Origin: Xenopus tropicalis
Lineage: Eukaryota > Chordata > Amphibia > Anura > Pipidae
Assembly (NCBI RefSeq): GCF_000004195.4
Contig: NC_030677.2
Coordinates: forward strand, 112,741,036-112,805,035
DNA length: 64,000 bases
Direction: 5' to 3'
How positions within the stretch are numbered: position 1 is the stretch's first letter; the number at the start of each line of letters is the position of its first letter. Position numbers and translations under genes: made by a program. Positions 14,501-24,424 of this stretch are shown piece by piece. The notes under the pieces are model-generated. The model ran no database searches. It had not been told where the DNA came from and saw only the letters and a list, made by a program, of their open reading frames with translations.

Positions 14501-17500
14501 AGTCAACACCACACTCTTTATTTATTAATCTAAAACTGTGATTGGTGCATTTTGTTTTGAAAATATTTTCAATAAACTGCTGATCTGATGTAGCCCTTTC
14601 TATGTTGCATGCGTACTTTTCATTTTAGCACTGTTCTTGAAAAATGTTAACAGTTGGCAGGCAAGTAAACATAAAAACAAGTATTTGCAGTGGAAAAAAT
14701 TTATGATTTTTGCTATACAAATATGCTTCATATGCCATTTTAGAAAGATTTTAAAAATGACTGCTGAGTATTTCAAGCCTCCTTCAGCAACTCACATATG
14801 ACAACGAAGTAGTCATCCTATTCCCAAAGAAACAAATGAAGTGGTGATAAGGAAGGATAAAACAAAGGGAGACATTTTGGATTTATACTCTTCAAATCAT
14901 AAACTCTAGAGGTTTGAATAGACAGTGTGACTTAAAAGCTCTGCTAAGGGGTATTTAAATTAGTAATTAAATTAATATCTTGCAAATATAACAAAAAATA
15001 AAATGAAAAAATACAATTAGAAATGGGGGGATTTCTTGGTGTATAGCGCCAGAGATTGATTTTTGACTTATGCTATTATGGTGTAGGAGGGGAATGCTTG
15101 GCTACAACCTAGCACTGTATGTTATGCAATATGAATATATCCTAATCTCCTCATAAAGTCTTGTGGCCCTCTCATTACAATTAAAATGGCAGGTTACCTT
15201 AATTATTAGCATGACGTAGACAGCAACATTCCAAAAAACTACATATATTTATTACCTACAACTCTCTGGCCTGGAAGTTCAGCTACTATCCAGCTTTATT
15301 ACCAGGAAGCAGGTTAGAAGTCAGAATGGAAAATGAATAGGAGAAGGTATCAAAAGAAAGAGAAACAATAAAAACTCTACATACTCTCATTCAACAAAGC
15401 AGAGTGGTCCCTAAAGTGGTCTGGTCAGAGCTTTTATCACAAAGGCAAAGGCTGTGTTTTAAAACCCAGAGGGTGAGGCTCAGTCTCAAGGGCATTCCAT
15501 GTATAAAGAAATTAAAATGTATTCTTGCACCAAATTACTTCCAGTTTTTATAAACCTTTCTTCCAGCCAATGGTTATTACTAGATGCTTTATTATCTGCT
15601 TATATAGCCTTGCAGCCTAAACTAGAGAAATATATAATGGAGTGTGGAAACTTGTGTACAACAGTTTATATGTTTAAATATATTAACAGTGCCATTTGTG
15701 CCATTAGGCAAGGTAAAAATCTTGCCTCACACTGAAGGATTTATTATAACGAGACTTGCCATTTATCATACCATCGCGTTGTTTTTCTAGAATATTATTT
15801 TGAGTCATAATTTCATTTATTTGATGCCTGTGAGCTTCTGAAAGATAACGCAGTTGTGCTTCATGCTCTTTGGTCCTGCTGGGTTCCTCTGTGGGATTTT
15901 CAGTGACCTGAAAGGGTAAAGATGATCAATAAGCCAGACCTGTAGGCAGTTCTTTTTGCTTGCCCTCTAAGTATGCACTATTTACCTCAGATAAATAGAC
16001 TCCCTACCAGAGTACTTGCTTCCCACAAACAATCTAAGGGGCCTGGTTGTACCTAACATGGGTGTTCCTACTTATTGCATACTCCATGCAGGCCAGTGAC
16101 CACTAGGGTCCTCTCTGGCAGAAACATAGTAATCCAAAACACTTCCAGTTGAAGATGCTGGCACTGTCAGTTAGGCAGTGCTTGGGAATACTAAAGCAAG
16201 ATCAGCATCTGCCATAAGATGGGAACAATACAATAGCATGGTGAAGATGTTTCTTTTAACCACTGCAATTCTCTCTGAGGCCAATAAATCTAGCAATGTG
16301 CATCTAACCAATCAGTTCCTGGGTAATAAAATAACTTATAAGACCAATTATATAACCTTTTCTATTTGCACATAAGTTAAACTTTCTTTTTATCAACAAA
16401 ATGTCAAGTTAGAGGTGGAAGTATATAAGGAGTCACCTTCTGTCAACATTTTTCGGCTCATCCCCTTCTTTTAATAAATGAAAGCAGCTCTCATATGCTC
16501 AAGGTGCTCTTTCATGTCAGTATCTGTGCCACACACTTTTAGAAGATTTTGAATAATCACCACATGCTTAGGTTAGCATGAGCAAACAGTTACATTGAGA
16601 CTGCGTTTTTAAGGTAACTGAAGTACTAGCTTGAAACAGCCTTAATTAGTGCATCTGATAGATAGCTACATACTTTCATTGTCTTCTCTTCCAATGTTTC
16701 ATTCATTTTATGAGTCCTCAGTTGTTCTACAGGTTTTCTTCTTGAATAAAACCTGTTAACCTAAAAAAAGGCCATATTATGTAGTATCTGAGCCTTAACA
16801 AAGCTTAATACAACTAATATCCAACAGCCAATCTATCCATATAAGATATTTTTGAAGATATTTATAGATGGAAACAAATACCATTGGTGTAACAACTTTG
16901 GTGCCTTAGAAAGAAGGGTACTTTATGAGATACTAACACCAAAACCTAAGATCCCCCATCTCTGGTCCCTTGCAAGTAGGTGGTGAGGAGTTATAAGTAA
17001 GTGCTGGAAGTATTTATTTAATTTTGAGAACCCGCCCTAAAAAAAGTTAAATGGTGGATCAAACCATAAGTTGGGGGGGGAAGCGACATGTGAAGGGGAT
17101 GCATCGCATTTCCAGAGTTTGTGGAAGGGTGGATAATATATGACCTCCTAATTCCCTGCCACTGGTCTCTGTCACCCTGGCTTTGTCAAATTAAAATCCC
17201 ACTTGATTAATGTTACCTTAAGCATATCTGTTGGTTTGTTGTATCAATCTTTTCAAATAACTTAAAGGTATGTAAATATGTTAATTGTATAAGCTTAATT
17301 TAGCACATACAGGTATGTATTTCCTGCAGTTGGTAGCTGCCCCTCTTAAATGCTGTACTGCCAGAGTTCTAAATTTCTGATCCACTTCTTACAAAGGCTT
17401 CTTACACAAAGATGCAGCTGCCGATTCGAGGCCTTCAGACTGATTCAGTAGCTTATCTGCTCAGGTATGGAGCCCCCCAATGGGCCTCCCTGTTCAATAT

Positions 17501-20331
17501 CTTGCGAAAATCGGGCAGGTGTCGATTGGGCAGGTTTGATTTTCCTGTCTGATCAGGGGCAACATCCGCTCATTGATACAGTTCTCGGTCCAACGGCTTC
17601 TGTGACATTGTTGCAACTTGCCCAATCTAACGGAATTAGCCTGATATCTCCCACCTTAAGTGGGCATATCGGGAGAAGATCCACTCATTTGGCGACCTCA
17701 CAAAATGAGAGGATCTTAATGTGTATGGCCATATTGGTGTATGTATTAATTAAACATTTCCTTGAAGGAAGGAATTTCATATTTTCAAGACTGTGAAAAC
17801 TTTAGTCCTAAACCTATGAGTAAGGTAAAAAAATTACCCTGATTATGCCTATAGATTTTTTTTAACCTTAGTGGGACCCAGAACATTGCACTTCTTGGTC
17901 ACCTAAAAACTGCTTACATAAAAACAAGATGCCTTTATGTACAGAAGTATAATAAGGATAAAAAAATGAAAACCTGAGGAACAAATATATTCTATTTTCT
18001 ACTGGCAAATCATTTTTCTATCAAATTGTGACAACCAGGCAGTATAGCATTCTGAGTTTGTACCAGTTGAGTCTGATCTCAAGAACGTCTGTACTGTATT
18101 GTCAGTCAAGTACAAGACAGGAGAATTACTGGCAGGAAATAAAAGAATACAGATGCTTTTAGCCTGTGTTCATTTATATTTGAGGGCCTATATTTATTTA
18201 TGGATGTAGAAAAAGCTGTGTTATTCTCTGTAGACTAGTAATCAAGTGCAGAAATTCTCGACACTTTAATAACATGGTTGTGGAGAATTACAAAAAAATT
18301 GCTATGCTCCCAGGCCTGTTTTTATTTACTGATTGATAAGCCATCACAAAAATAGTTTTTTTCAAGCTGAAATGTCATTTTGTGAAAATGCCACTTCATA
18401 AACCTGAAAAATTCCTCATTCACAAAAAAGTCAGACTCCTCCTAAATAACATTTTATGTTAAAACAGGAAAAAAACAAGCTCACATCCCCATAAATTTGA
18501 GCACACACAGGAACACAGACATACAGTATTTATACATGAACAAATATTTTAGAATGAAATTCTAAAGAAAACTTAATGCTGAATCTTTGACTATATAAAA
18601 CAATGGTACCTTCTATTGTAGGCACACAAACTATTTTTCATGTGTAATATAATGGTGATGACACACAGAGCTACTAGTAGCAGCTACTTGTCATGGCTAC
18701 TAAAACAGACAATGCTGATCATTTACTGATAACTGTCTCTACGTGTGTTTTAGCAGAGGCAGTTCTCAGTATTGTCTATGGCAGGGTGTTTTCTGGAGTT
18801 TAGTAGGCGTAAAAAGTAGCAGCTACTAAGTAGCTCTGTGTGTCTTCACCCTAATTAATCACCAAGGCTGGCCAGGTGATCCCCCATGCTGCCAGATGTG
18901 ATCAGGTAGGCCACCATAAAGTAATGTACTGTCATCTTAAGGCTTCATACACATGGGCATAGATTATCGATATGTATCAAATGCATATGGATGCAGTGTG
19001 CAGTGTGTGTGTCTGACCCAGATTCTGACTGTGTCTACAATCCACACAATGTCCATTTTACATTATGAACTAAGGGTCATTGCTGGGCATGCGTTCACAG
19101 TGCACACAAACACTCATGATTATACCACCTCTGCAAGAAGACAATGAGCCTTGTTTGCTATCAAGCTCCAAAAAGTGAGCAAAGTTCACCATGAATTTCT
19201 CCCCACAATATGTTTCACCCAAAATAAAAAAAATTGCACATCACTAGATGGGCCTCCCCGATCAATACCTAGCTGAAAATAAACCAGGTGTTGATTGGGC
19301 AGGTTTGATTTTCTCATCCAGTTTATTGATGAGGTTCTCAGCCTGATGACTCCTATGCCCGTCGTTGTAGTTTGATTATTTGGCTCTAGGGCCAAACAAT
19401 TAAATTAGCCTGGTATTGCCCACTTTCGATAGGCATATCGGGAGAAGATCCATTTCTTTGACACCCTCACCAAATAAGCAGATCTCAACATGTATGGCCA
19501 CCTTAAGGCAGGATGTGTTCCCCTGGCATCTCCCCCAGAGTTTTTATCAGACTGCTAGATGATGAAATGCAATTTATCACTCCACAGAATGCATTTCCAC
19601 AACTCCAGAGTGAGTGAGTAGCATGAACATTTGCATGTAAGATTTGTTTGCTTCTGACAACCCATAAAACCCGGATGCTTTCTGTGAACAGTTCTTGGGC
19701 TGAAGTTTCTTCGGGAGACAATTTGGGATGTTATTTTAGATAAAGGGGCAGATTCAATTCAGTGAGAAAAAGGTTCATCACCTAAAAACTCATGGACAAG
19801 ATTCAATTTGAGATACAATTCAATTGAGAAAAATTCAACTTAAAATTTATCATTTTAAAACTCGATTGAAAATGGGAAAAGGGATATGGAAAAAACTGCC
19901 ATTGAATTAGGAGAAAAGTTTTTTCTCCTTGAACTGAATATCATCCATGAGTTTTCAAGTGATAAACCATGAGATACATTAGTAAATTCCTCCTTTATTT
20001 CAACTTATAATGAAATTACTTTTCTTACTTACTTAAACCCCATCAAATCAAAACAAAAACATACATACAGGTATTCCACTAAGATGATGCATAATTGTGA
20101 TAAACATGATACTGACACATGAAACTGATATTGGGCAAAGCAGCTGTTAAAAGTAGATTGAAATGACACAAAATAAATGCAAATCCAGATAGTTACCATT
20201 TCCTCTGGTGTCTGTGTTTGCCTTGCCCGTCCAATGTCTCCGCCAATACAGAACTTTTCTCTATGTTTTTCCAGTAAGAAAGATGACTTAAAAGTCATGT
20301 TGCAGCTTGGGCATCTCAAATAGTCATTCAT
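2791..20331 (-). CDS. ccdc17: ccdc17, coiled-coil domain-containing protein 17 (13 coding exons)
   Basis: Thirteen exons with consistent phases join to 1863 nt (620 residues plus TAG), close to the roughly 620 residues I recall for the human protein. Exons, 5' to 3': 20331-20197, 16760-16674, 15907-15772, 14459-14306, 13544-13419, 12565-12429, 11967-11827, 8158-7977, 7604-7519, 5433-5224, 4871-4649, 3872-3762, 2925-2791. Domains: C2HC-like finger (C7, C10, H23, C28); charged coiled coil at about 46-360; conserved C-terminal half with PYDP..GFVVFYDFLLGL (about 391-410), a GWVKIDIFDQQNRVISG block (exon 11) and ELYIRLVNARD (exon 12). The family is little studied; a cilium-related role is suspected and the molecular activity is unknown. 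All introns are GT-AG except intron 5 (GC-AG). Identification is from remembered similarity to vertebrate CCDC17 and is strong; single splice choices could shift by a few bases. Confidence 0.93.
3762..3872 (-). CDS. ccdc17: ccdc17 coding exon 12
   Basis: A 111-nt, phase 0-0 exon (residues 540-576), acceptor TTTAAATAG, donor CTTTG|GTAGGT. It encodes LEYAELYIRLVNARDADTQS, which matches the human AELFLRLVNARDA segment. Confidence 0.94.
4649..4871 (-). CDS. ccdc17: ccdc17 coding exon 11
   Basis: A 223-nt exon (residues 465-539), acceptor TTAATTTTAG, donor CCACAG|GTGCTT, phase 0 at its end. It encodes MELQASGGYDPYG, RGWVKIDIFDQQNRVISGQW and LPVKPSLTTGALNAVPQ. The alternating hydrophobic strands recall a C2-like sandwich; that fold is my inference. 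Confidence 0.95.
5224..5433 (-). CDS. ccdc17: ccdc17 coding exon 10
   Basis: A 210-nt exon (residues 395-465), acceptor GCCTTACAG, donor CCCCG|GTAAGT. It encodes SGFVVFYDFLLGLDP, a Cys/Ser-rich stretch and ATKQAVPR, matching the human order FYDFLRGL ... ASRQPVPR. It begins the compact C-terminal domain. Confidence 0.95.
5541..5579. repeat. (GATA)n microsatellite
   Basis: About nine GATA units, with one TATA interruption near the end, in ccdc17 intron 9. Confidence 0.95.
5973..6232 (+). mobile_element. Possible internally deleted LINE copy
   Basis: It begins with CAAGATGGCGCC, a typical start of vertebrate LINE 5' ends, and after only about 240 bases ends with the LINE-like tail ATATGACAATAAACTTG. 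This suggests a short non-autonomous or internally deleted copy. No target duplication was recognised. Located in ccdc17 intron 9. Confidence 0.4.
7130..7430. repeat. Partial TTCACCTT-type frog repeat
   Basis: GTTGTTCACCTTAAAATTAACTTT at 7132-7155, followed by the same order of blocks as the better copies at about 47488 and 54560 (valine-poor AT-rich body, 'ggttgctagggt...accctatcaaccagg'). An end fragment of a TTAA-type family in ccdc17 intron 9. Confidence 0.5.
7519..7604 (-). CDS. ccdc17: ccdc17 coding exon 9
   Basis: An 86-nt exon (residues 367-395 in part), acceptor ACTTTCACAG, donor CGAT|GTAAGT. It is an acidic linker ending in APYDP, the start of the strongly conserved APYDP..GFVVFYDF block completed by exon 10. 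Confidence 0.92.
7977..8158 (-). CDS. ccdc17: ccdc17 coding exon 8
   Basis: A 182-nt exon (residues 306-366), acceptor TACTGTTTCAG, donor CATATG|GTACAG, ending in phase 0. The peptide has a strong heptad pattern (LNAEMEVLKQDLEIQRLKKR) and is the last long coiled-coil stretch. The alternative donor TACA|GTAACT five bases on would break the frame into exon 9. Confidence 0.9.
9083..9493. mobile_element. MITE with GGCTGATGCCACA ends
   Basis: The left end AGGCTGATGCCACACGTGG and the right end CCACATGTGGCATCAGCCT are inverted repeats that continue inward for about 45 bases (ACGCTGCGTTTT / AAATACGCAGCGT). The body is about 410 bp and rich in AAAACGC motifs. TTA lies on the left, but no clean duplication is seen on the right. 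In ccdc17 intron 7. Confidence 0.8.
9618..10068. repeat. GGGGCCATTTACTAA-type repeat
   Basis: Left end GGGGCCATTTACTAAGAG, right part TTTTAGTAAATCTGCCTC in inverted orientation, and an A/T-rich body full of TTTTT..CGAC motifs. Related copies lie at about 43202-43530, 46908-47480 and 61343-61690. In ccdc17 intron 7. Confidence 0.6.
10633..10951. mobile_element. CAGGTATGGGA MITE, TA target site
   Basis: Terminal inverted repeats CAGGTATGGGAcC and GGGATCCCATACCTG, flanked on both sides by TA. Internal blocks (TCCAGAATGCTCAGGACC, GGATAAGGGATC, TTGGGATCAAGTACAAGG) recur in the copies at 25016-25254 and 35003-35253. The size and TA flanks fit a Tc1/mariner-type MITE. In ccdc17 intron 7. Confidence 0.85.
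11827..11967 (-). CDS. ccdc17: ccdc17 coding exon 7
   Basis: A 141-nt exon (residues 259-306 in part), acceptor CTTACTGTAG, donor AGAG|GTAATA, ending in phase 1. It encodes LNDKLINLEMENQQLEDHIF, a clear coiled-coil segment (compare the human ENRRLEAEILALQMQR block), then a basic tail. Confidence 0.9.
12429..12565 (-). CDS. ccdc17: ccdc17 coding exon 6
   Basis: A 137-nt exon (residues 213-259 in part), acceptor ATACACAG|T, donor AAAA|GTAGGC. It encodes ALRLTYIQSGGND followed by a leucine- and charge-rich helix (LAHLQDLLTEAQVLEQKEKR), which matches the equivalent human segment in spacing. Confidence 0.9.
13272..13376. repeat. Fragment of the CAGGTATGGGA MITE
   Basis: Starts ACAGGTATGGAAAATGC and jumps to TTGGGATCAAGTACAAGG and ATTACAGAGATAAAGG, blocks that lie mid-element in the full copy at 10633. 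An internally deleted copy without a right end, in ccdc17 intron 5. Confidence 0.65.
13419..13544 (-). CDS. ccdc17: ccdc17 coding exon 5 (GC donor)
   Basis: A 126-nt exon (residues 171-213). The acceptor is ATTTGAAG|G. The donor is AG|GCAAAT, a GC rather than GT site. It is the only join that keeps the frame and restores the expected peptide TEIS|ALRLTYIQSGG across the junction with exon 6. The middle is basic and Ser/Pro-rich, then PTYIPLYGNGSL. Reading through the donor gives a stop 10 codons on. Confidence 0.85.
13545..15771 (-). other. ccdc17 introns 3 and 4 without further features
   Basis: Apart from exon 4 (14306-14459) this stretch is AT-rich intron. No MITE ends, exons or RNA genes were recognised. 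Confidence 0.5.
14306..14459 (-). CDS. ccdc17: ccdc17 coding exon 4
   Basis: A 154-nt exon (residues 120-171 in part), acceptor TTTATTCTAG, donor CCAT|GTAAGA, ending in phase 2. The peptide keeps heptad character (DKMLKHLTAQEQKNELLLAA), so the coiled coil continues. Confidence 0.87.
15772..15907 (-). CDS. ccdc17: ccdc17 coding exon 3
   Basis: A 136-nt exon (residues 75-119 plus one base), acceptor CCCTTTCAG, donor GATG|GTATGA, ending in phase 1. It encodes a charged helix-prone segment (KEHEAQLRYLSEAHRHQINE) typical of the coiled coil. Confidence 0.87.
16674..16760 (-). CDS. ccdc17: ccdc17 coding exon 2
   Basis: An 87-nt, phase 0-0 exon (residues 46-74). The acceptor follows a T-run (TTTTTTTAG) and the donor is AAA|GTATGT. 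It encodes a basic then charged segment (FYSRRKPVEQLR) that starts the coiled-coil part. Intron 1 upstream is 3.4 kb and holds three MITEs. Confidence 0.85.
17400..17737. mobile_element. Diverged TGGCCATAC-type MITE
   Basis: The right end TGTGTATGGCCAT and the inner block CATATCGGGAGAAGATCC match the related copies at about 19220-19503 and 26989-27240. The left end is not clear. A 109-codon ORF here is a by-product of the repeat. In ccdc17 intron 1. Confidence 0.55.
18654..18851. mobile_element. GGTGAAGACACAC MITE (uninterrupted copy)
   Basis: Inverted ends GGTGATGACACACAGAGC and CTGTGTGTCTTCACC, with ACTAGTAGCAGCTAC just inside. About 200 bp. This intact copy is the reference that shows the element at 57317-58283 was split by later insertions. 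In ccdc17 intron 1. Confidence 0.8.
19225..19504. mobile_element. Second TGGCCATAC-type MITE in ccdc17 intron 1
   Basis: Blocks GATTGGGCAGGTTTGATTTT and CATATCGGGAGAAGATCC are shared with 17400-17737, and the right end is ATGTATGGCCACCTTAAG. The left end is decayed. Confidence 0.55.
20197..20331 (-). CDS. ccdc17: ccdc17 coding exon 1 (start codon, C2HC finger)
   Basis: Encodes residues 1-45 and ends in phase 0 at ATG|GTAACT. The start is the ATG at 20331-20329, chosen because the finger begins at once (CPSC at residues 7-10) as in other CCDC17 proteins. The finger has spacing C-x2-C-x12-H-x4-C, followed by the signature phrase KFCIGG. The 5' UTR and transcription start were not resolved. Confidence 0.93.
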
Positions 20332-21376
20332 TTTGAACAGAAATCCCAGGGCTGGTGATGAACAATATTTAGCAGCAAAGTTCTATACATTGGACTTACA
20401 GTCAGGAGCAGTTTTATAGCCAGACTCAGTGCCTTTCCATAGATACATCTGAAGATGAGATCATTTATGCTTCCAGTAAAAAAATATAAATTTTAAACAC
20501 TGATGTGTATTAAACTAATGGTATAAAAATAATACAAATAGGATCTCTAAGGCTGTCGCAAGTGACAAAGCTTGTGGGAGTTTCACTCTGTTGCTGTATG
20601 CTAACAATGAATGTTGGATAGCAACCTGTGTTTGTGTGTACAAAGGTTTTCAATCATGGCAATGTACTCATGCATGCAGCTTCAACAAACCCTTGAGCAC
20701 CACCTACAGGCAGACCTGGTATATCATTTACTTCCAACTGTCTCACTTATAGCTGGAGAAAGGGGAAAAAAAAGAATAATTAGAATTAAAGGTTCACAAA
20801 CTTTTGTTTTTGCAGAGCTGTAATAAAATTACATTGTAGAAAATTAAATTATAGAAATCCCAAATACATTTGATACGCTGTTGTTTTTCTTTAATTCCAA
20901 TACTTATGTACGCATGCATATATTTATATAGTGCTACTTATATACACAGTTCTAAAAATGTTTACAATACAGTTAATAGTTCAGTCATTTCAGTCTAAAG
21001 GGACAATTGGGCTACAATGGCAGCAATAAATAAAATAAATATATAGTAATCAAAATGTAACTCTCATAGTGCAGATCCCAGCATAGAGTTTAGAACTCTG
21101 TGATTCCCAGATTAAAATATATTTGTGATCACCATTAAAACACTTATAATGAAAGTGACAAGATTAGAACAAAGTATTAACTTCAACATTAGACAAACAG
21201 GCAATACATTCCTGTGTTTATTCTTTTTTATATTGTGATCATATGTAATAACTTGTGAGCTGTTCATATAGCTAGCTATACATCCAAGATCCCTTGTTTG
21301 GCACCCTTTGGCGTTAGGCCAAATTATGCTTATCTAATCATTTTGCCCCCAGGCTAACAACTGATACTACTGTCCA
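20332..21376. other. Upstream flank of ccdc17
   Basis: Should contain the ccdc17 promoter and 5' UTR. No TATA box, CpG island or convincing upstream exon was found. A GTAAGT on the minus strand near 20397 could be a donor of a non-coding exon, but no matching acceptor is evident. Confidence 0.35.
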
Positions 21377-21964
21377 AAGACCAAATTAAGTAGTTAATAG
21401 AGCCCTCTCCTAAAGCTGGCCATACACACACCAATAATATCATATGAAACCTTGTTTCGTACGATATTCGGTGCGTGTATGGCAACTCGGTGAGGCGACT
21501 GATATCACAGAAGCGACTGAGCAGAATCTGCCTTCAGGGCTGAATCGACAGAAGGAGGTAGAAATCCTATTGTTTCTACCTCCATATCTGAAGATTCAGC
21601 CCTGAATGTCAGTGGAGGGTTGGAACGATCTTTCGTGCAAAGATCGAAAATCTCCACGTGTGTGGCCATCTTAAGGGTAGTATCAAACCGGTAGATTAGT
21701 CAACTGTGATAAATCTCTGCTACTGCAGGTTACTAATCTCCCCGAAAAGCCTTTTCACCAGCAATGAAGGGAATCACTAGTGGAAAGTTGCCTGCAGGAG
21801 GTAACCACTTCAGAAAGCTTAAGCGATGAGTAGGCATTTCCAACGCTAATTCCCTTTATTGCTGGTTGGAAGACTTTTCAGAGAGATAAGTCATCCGTGG
21901 TTGCAGAGATCCCCGTGGGACACTGCCCTTAGGAGAGGGCTTTATCAACTACTTAATTTGGTCC
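21377..21964. mobile_element. Compound element with 37-bp inverted ends
   Basis: Bases 21377-21413 (core GACCAAATTAAGTAGTTAAT) and 21928-21964 are inverted copies with about three mismatches. Between them lies a complete TGGCCATAC MITE (21414-21671) plus a GATTAGTCAACTG...GACTTTTCAG region that resembles other frog MITEs. The outer arms therefore bracket at least one later insertion. Confidence 0.7.
21414..21671. mobile_element. TGGCCATAC MITE with TAA target duplication
   Basis: Ends AGCTGGCCATACAC and GTGTGTGGCCATCT, flanked by TAA on both sides (21411-21413, 21672-21674). Inner blocks TTTCGTACGATATTCGGTGCG and TAGAAATCCTATTGTTTCTA are shared with the copy at 57575-57916. A 3-bp TAA/TTA target suggests the PIF/Harbinger superfamily. 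Confidence 0.8.
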
Positions 21965-22126
21965 TTGCGCAATTATATTTTTTTTAGGTGCCTGACAGAT
22001 ATATGGTCAATGTTGGGCCAGATATTGATAAGCAGGTTGTCAAAGTGGTCCAATACGTAATCTGCCTGAATTTGTCCATTTTACTTTGATGGCATACATC
22101 TGGTATAAAGTGTAAAAGCTAATGTA

Positions 22127-23684
22127 CAACCCGGATTCCACACTAAACAAATTGTGAATAAAAACTGAATGCAATGATGTGGAGGTGCCAACTTCTAATA
22201 TTTTATTCAGAATAGAACATAAATCACAGAACAAAAGTTTAAACTGAGAAAATGTACCATTTTAAGGGAAAAATATGTTGATTCAGAATTTCATGGTGTC
22301 AACAAATCCCAAAAAAGTTGGGACAAGGCCATTTTCACCACTGTGTGGCATCTCCCCTTCTTCTTACAACACTCAACAGACGTCTGGGGACCGAGGAGAC
22401 CAGTTTCTCAAGATTAGGAATAGGAATGCTCTCCCATTCTTGTCTAATACAGGCCTCTAACTGTTCAATCGTCTTGGGCCTTCTTTGTCGCACCTTCCTC
22501 TTTATGATGCGCCAAATGTTCTCTATAGGCGAAAGATCTGGACTGCAGACTGGCCATTTCAGTACCCGGATCCTTCTCCTACGCAGCCATGATGTTGTGA
22601 TTGATGCAGAATGTGGTCTGGCATTATCTTGTTGAAAAATGTAGGGTCTTCCCTGAAAGAGATGACGTCTGGATGGGAGCATATGTTGTTCTAGAACCTG
22701 AATATAATTTTCTGCATTGATGCTGCCTTTCCAGACATGCAAGCTGCCCATGCCACACGCACTCATGCAACCCCATATCATCAGAGATGCAGGCTTCTGA
22801 ACTGAGCGTTGATAACAACTTGGGTTGTCCATGTCCTCTTTGGTCCGGATGACATGGCGTCCCAGATTTCCAAAAAGAACTTCGAATCGTGACTCGTCTG
22901 ACCACAGAACAGTCTTCCATTTTGATCCCTGGCCCAGTGAAAACGCCTGAGCTTGTGGATCTTGCTTAGAAATGGCTTCTTCTTTGCACTGCAGAGTTTC
23001 AGCTGGCAACGGCGGATGGCACGGTGGATTGTGTTCACTGACAATGGTTTCTGGAAGTATTCCTGAGCCCATTCTGTGATTTCCTTAACTGCACCTGTTT
23101 GTGGTGCAGTGTCGTTTAAGGGCCCGGAGATCACGGGCATCCAGTATGGTTTTACGGCCTTGACCCTTACGCACAGAGATTGTTCCAGATTCTCTGAATC
23201 TGCGGATGATGTTATGCATAGTTGATGATGATAGATGCAAAATCTTTGCAATTTTTCGCTGGGTAACACCTTTCTGATATTGCTCCACTATCTTTCTGCG
23301 CAACATTGTGGGAATTGGTGATCCTCTACCCATCTTGGCTTCTGAGAGACACTGCCACTCTGAGAAGCTCTTTTTATACCCAATCATGTTGCCAATTGAC
23401 CTAATTAGTGTTATTTGGTCTTCCAGCTCTTCGTTATGCTCAAATTTACTTTTTCCAGCCTCTTATTGCTACTTGTCCCAACTTTTTTGGGATTTGTTGA
23501 CACCATGAAATTCTGAATCAACATATTTTTCCCTTAAAATGGTACATTCTCTCAGTTTAAACTTTTGTTCCGTGATTTATGTTCTATTCTGAATAAAATA
23601 TTAGAAGTTGGCACCTCCACATCATTGCGTTCAGTTTTTATTCACAATTTGTTTAGTGTCCCAACTTTTTTGGAATCCGGTTTG
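22127..23684 (-). mobile_element. Tc1-like transposon with long terminal inverted repeats
   Basis: A 1558-bp element with TA on both sides (22125-22126, 23685-23686). Left inverted repeat 22127-22326 (200 bp), right 23473-23684 (212 bp), nearly identical. The left copy lacks 12 bp (AAAAAAGTTGGG) eight bases inside the end motif CCGGATTCC. A transposase reading frame fills the middle on the minus strand. It lies between ccdc17 and thap1. Confidence 0.95.
22335..23354 (-). pseudogene. Tc1 transposase, broken by two frameshifts
   Basis: Reads as a DD34E transposase on the minus strand, about 340 codons. It starts near MGRGSPIPTMLRRK with paired helix-turn-helix regions (KGVTQRKIAKILHLSSST). The catalytic block has [12 protein letters not shown] (first Asp), [10 protein letters not shown] (second Asp) and [11 protein letters not shown] (Glu, 34 residues after the second Asp). 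The frame shifts near 23090 and returns near 22930, so the two indels compensate but leave about 50 codons out of frame. The catalytic residues are intact. It is not expected to make active protein as it stands. Confidence 0.9.
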
Positions 23685-23686
23685 TA

Positions 23687-24420
23687 AAATTAGGCATTAG
23701 TTTAGAGTTAAAGTGGTAGTTCACCTTCCAAAATGTATTTCAGTTCAATTGTTTAATACTCCAGAATTTCTTTTTTGAAACTTTTTTAGCAAGTTTCTAA
23801 ATTAGAGTAGCCCATGCCATTAAACACATTTTTCTAAAAAAAAATTTTCAATCAATTGCCACCCGAGCATCACTAAGGGTCATATTTATTAAACTATGAA
23901 AAATAGAGCTTGATAAAGTTAGCCAGAGTGAAATTCCACCACTCTCTATTGATGGCGGGGAGCTCTATTTTAACTTTTTAATACATTTGCCCCAGTATTT
24001 ATGCTTGGTTTCTCCTGTGAAAAATGAAAAGAATACCACATTATTTCTAGTACTGAAAGAGAATGTTCCTTGAATGTTACGTTTTCTAAAATATTTTTTT
24101 TTCTGTACTTTTTTAGTGCAGGATCTTAACTACAACCCATCTATGACTTAATAACCAGGCAGTGATATGAATGTCATACTGGAACAAGATTTCAGATAGC
24201 CTGGAAAAGAAGGAATAAAACAATCAAAAATGTTGCATCAGAAACTTACAGCTAGTTCCAGGTAGTTATGGGAGATAGTTTACTCTGAGGAGGAAAAACT
24301 GTGCTTGACATGCATCTCTCATACTGACACTTTCTAGTATTAAAAAAAAAAACCAGGAAAGTGGATGTTCCATGTTCGTAAAATTTGAAAAATACATTTT
24401 TTTAGAATAAAATTCTAAAT
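23687..24420. other. Intergenic, fragments only
   Basis: Starts with AAAGTGGTAGTTCACCTTCC, the end motif of a TTAA-type repeat, and at 23870-24000 has a GGGTCATATTTATTAAACT...TTTGCCCCAG segment like the 'gggcagatttat' family. No gene was recognised. Confidence 0.45.
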
Positions 24421-24424
24421 CTGT

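Noticed and set aside
17467..17796. 109-codon plus-strand ORF
   Set aside because: Lies across a TGGCCATAC-type MITE; similar wording occurs in other copies on both strands.
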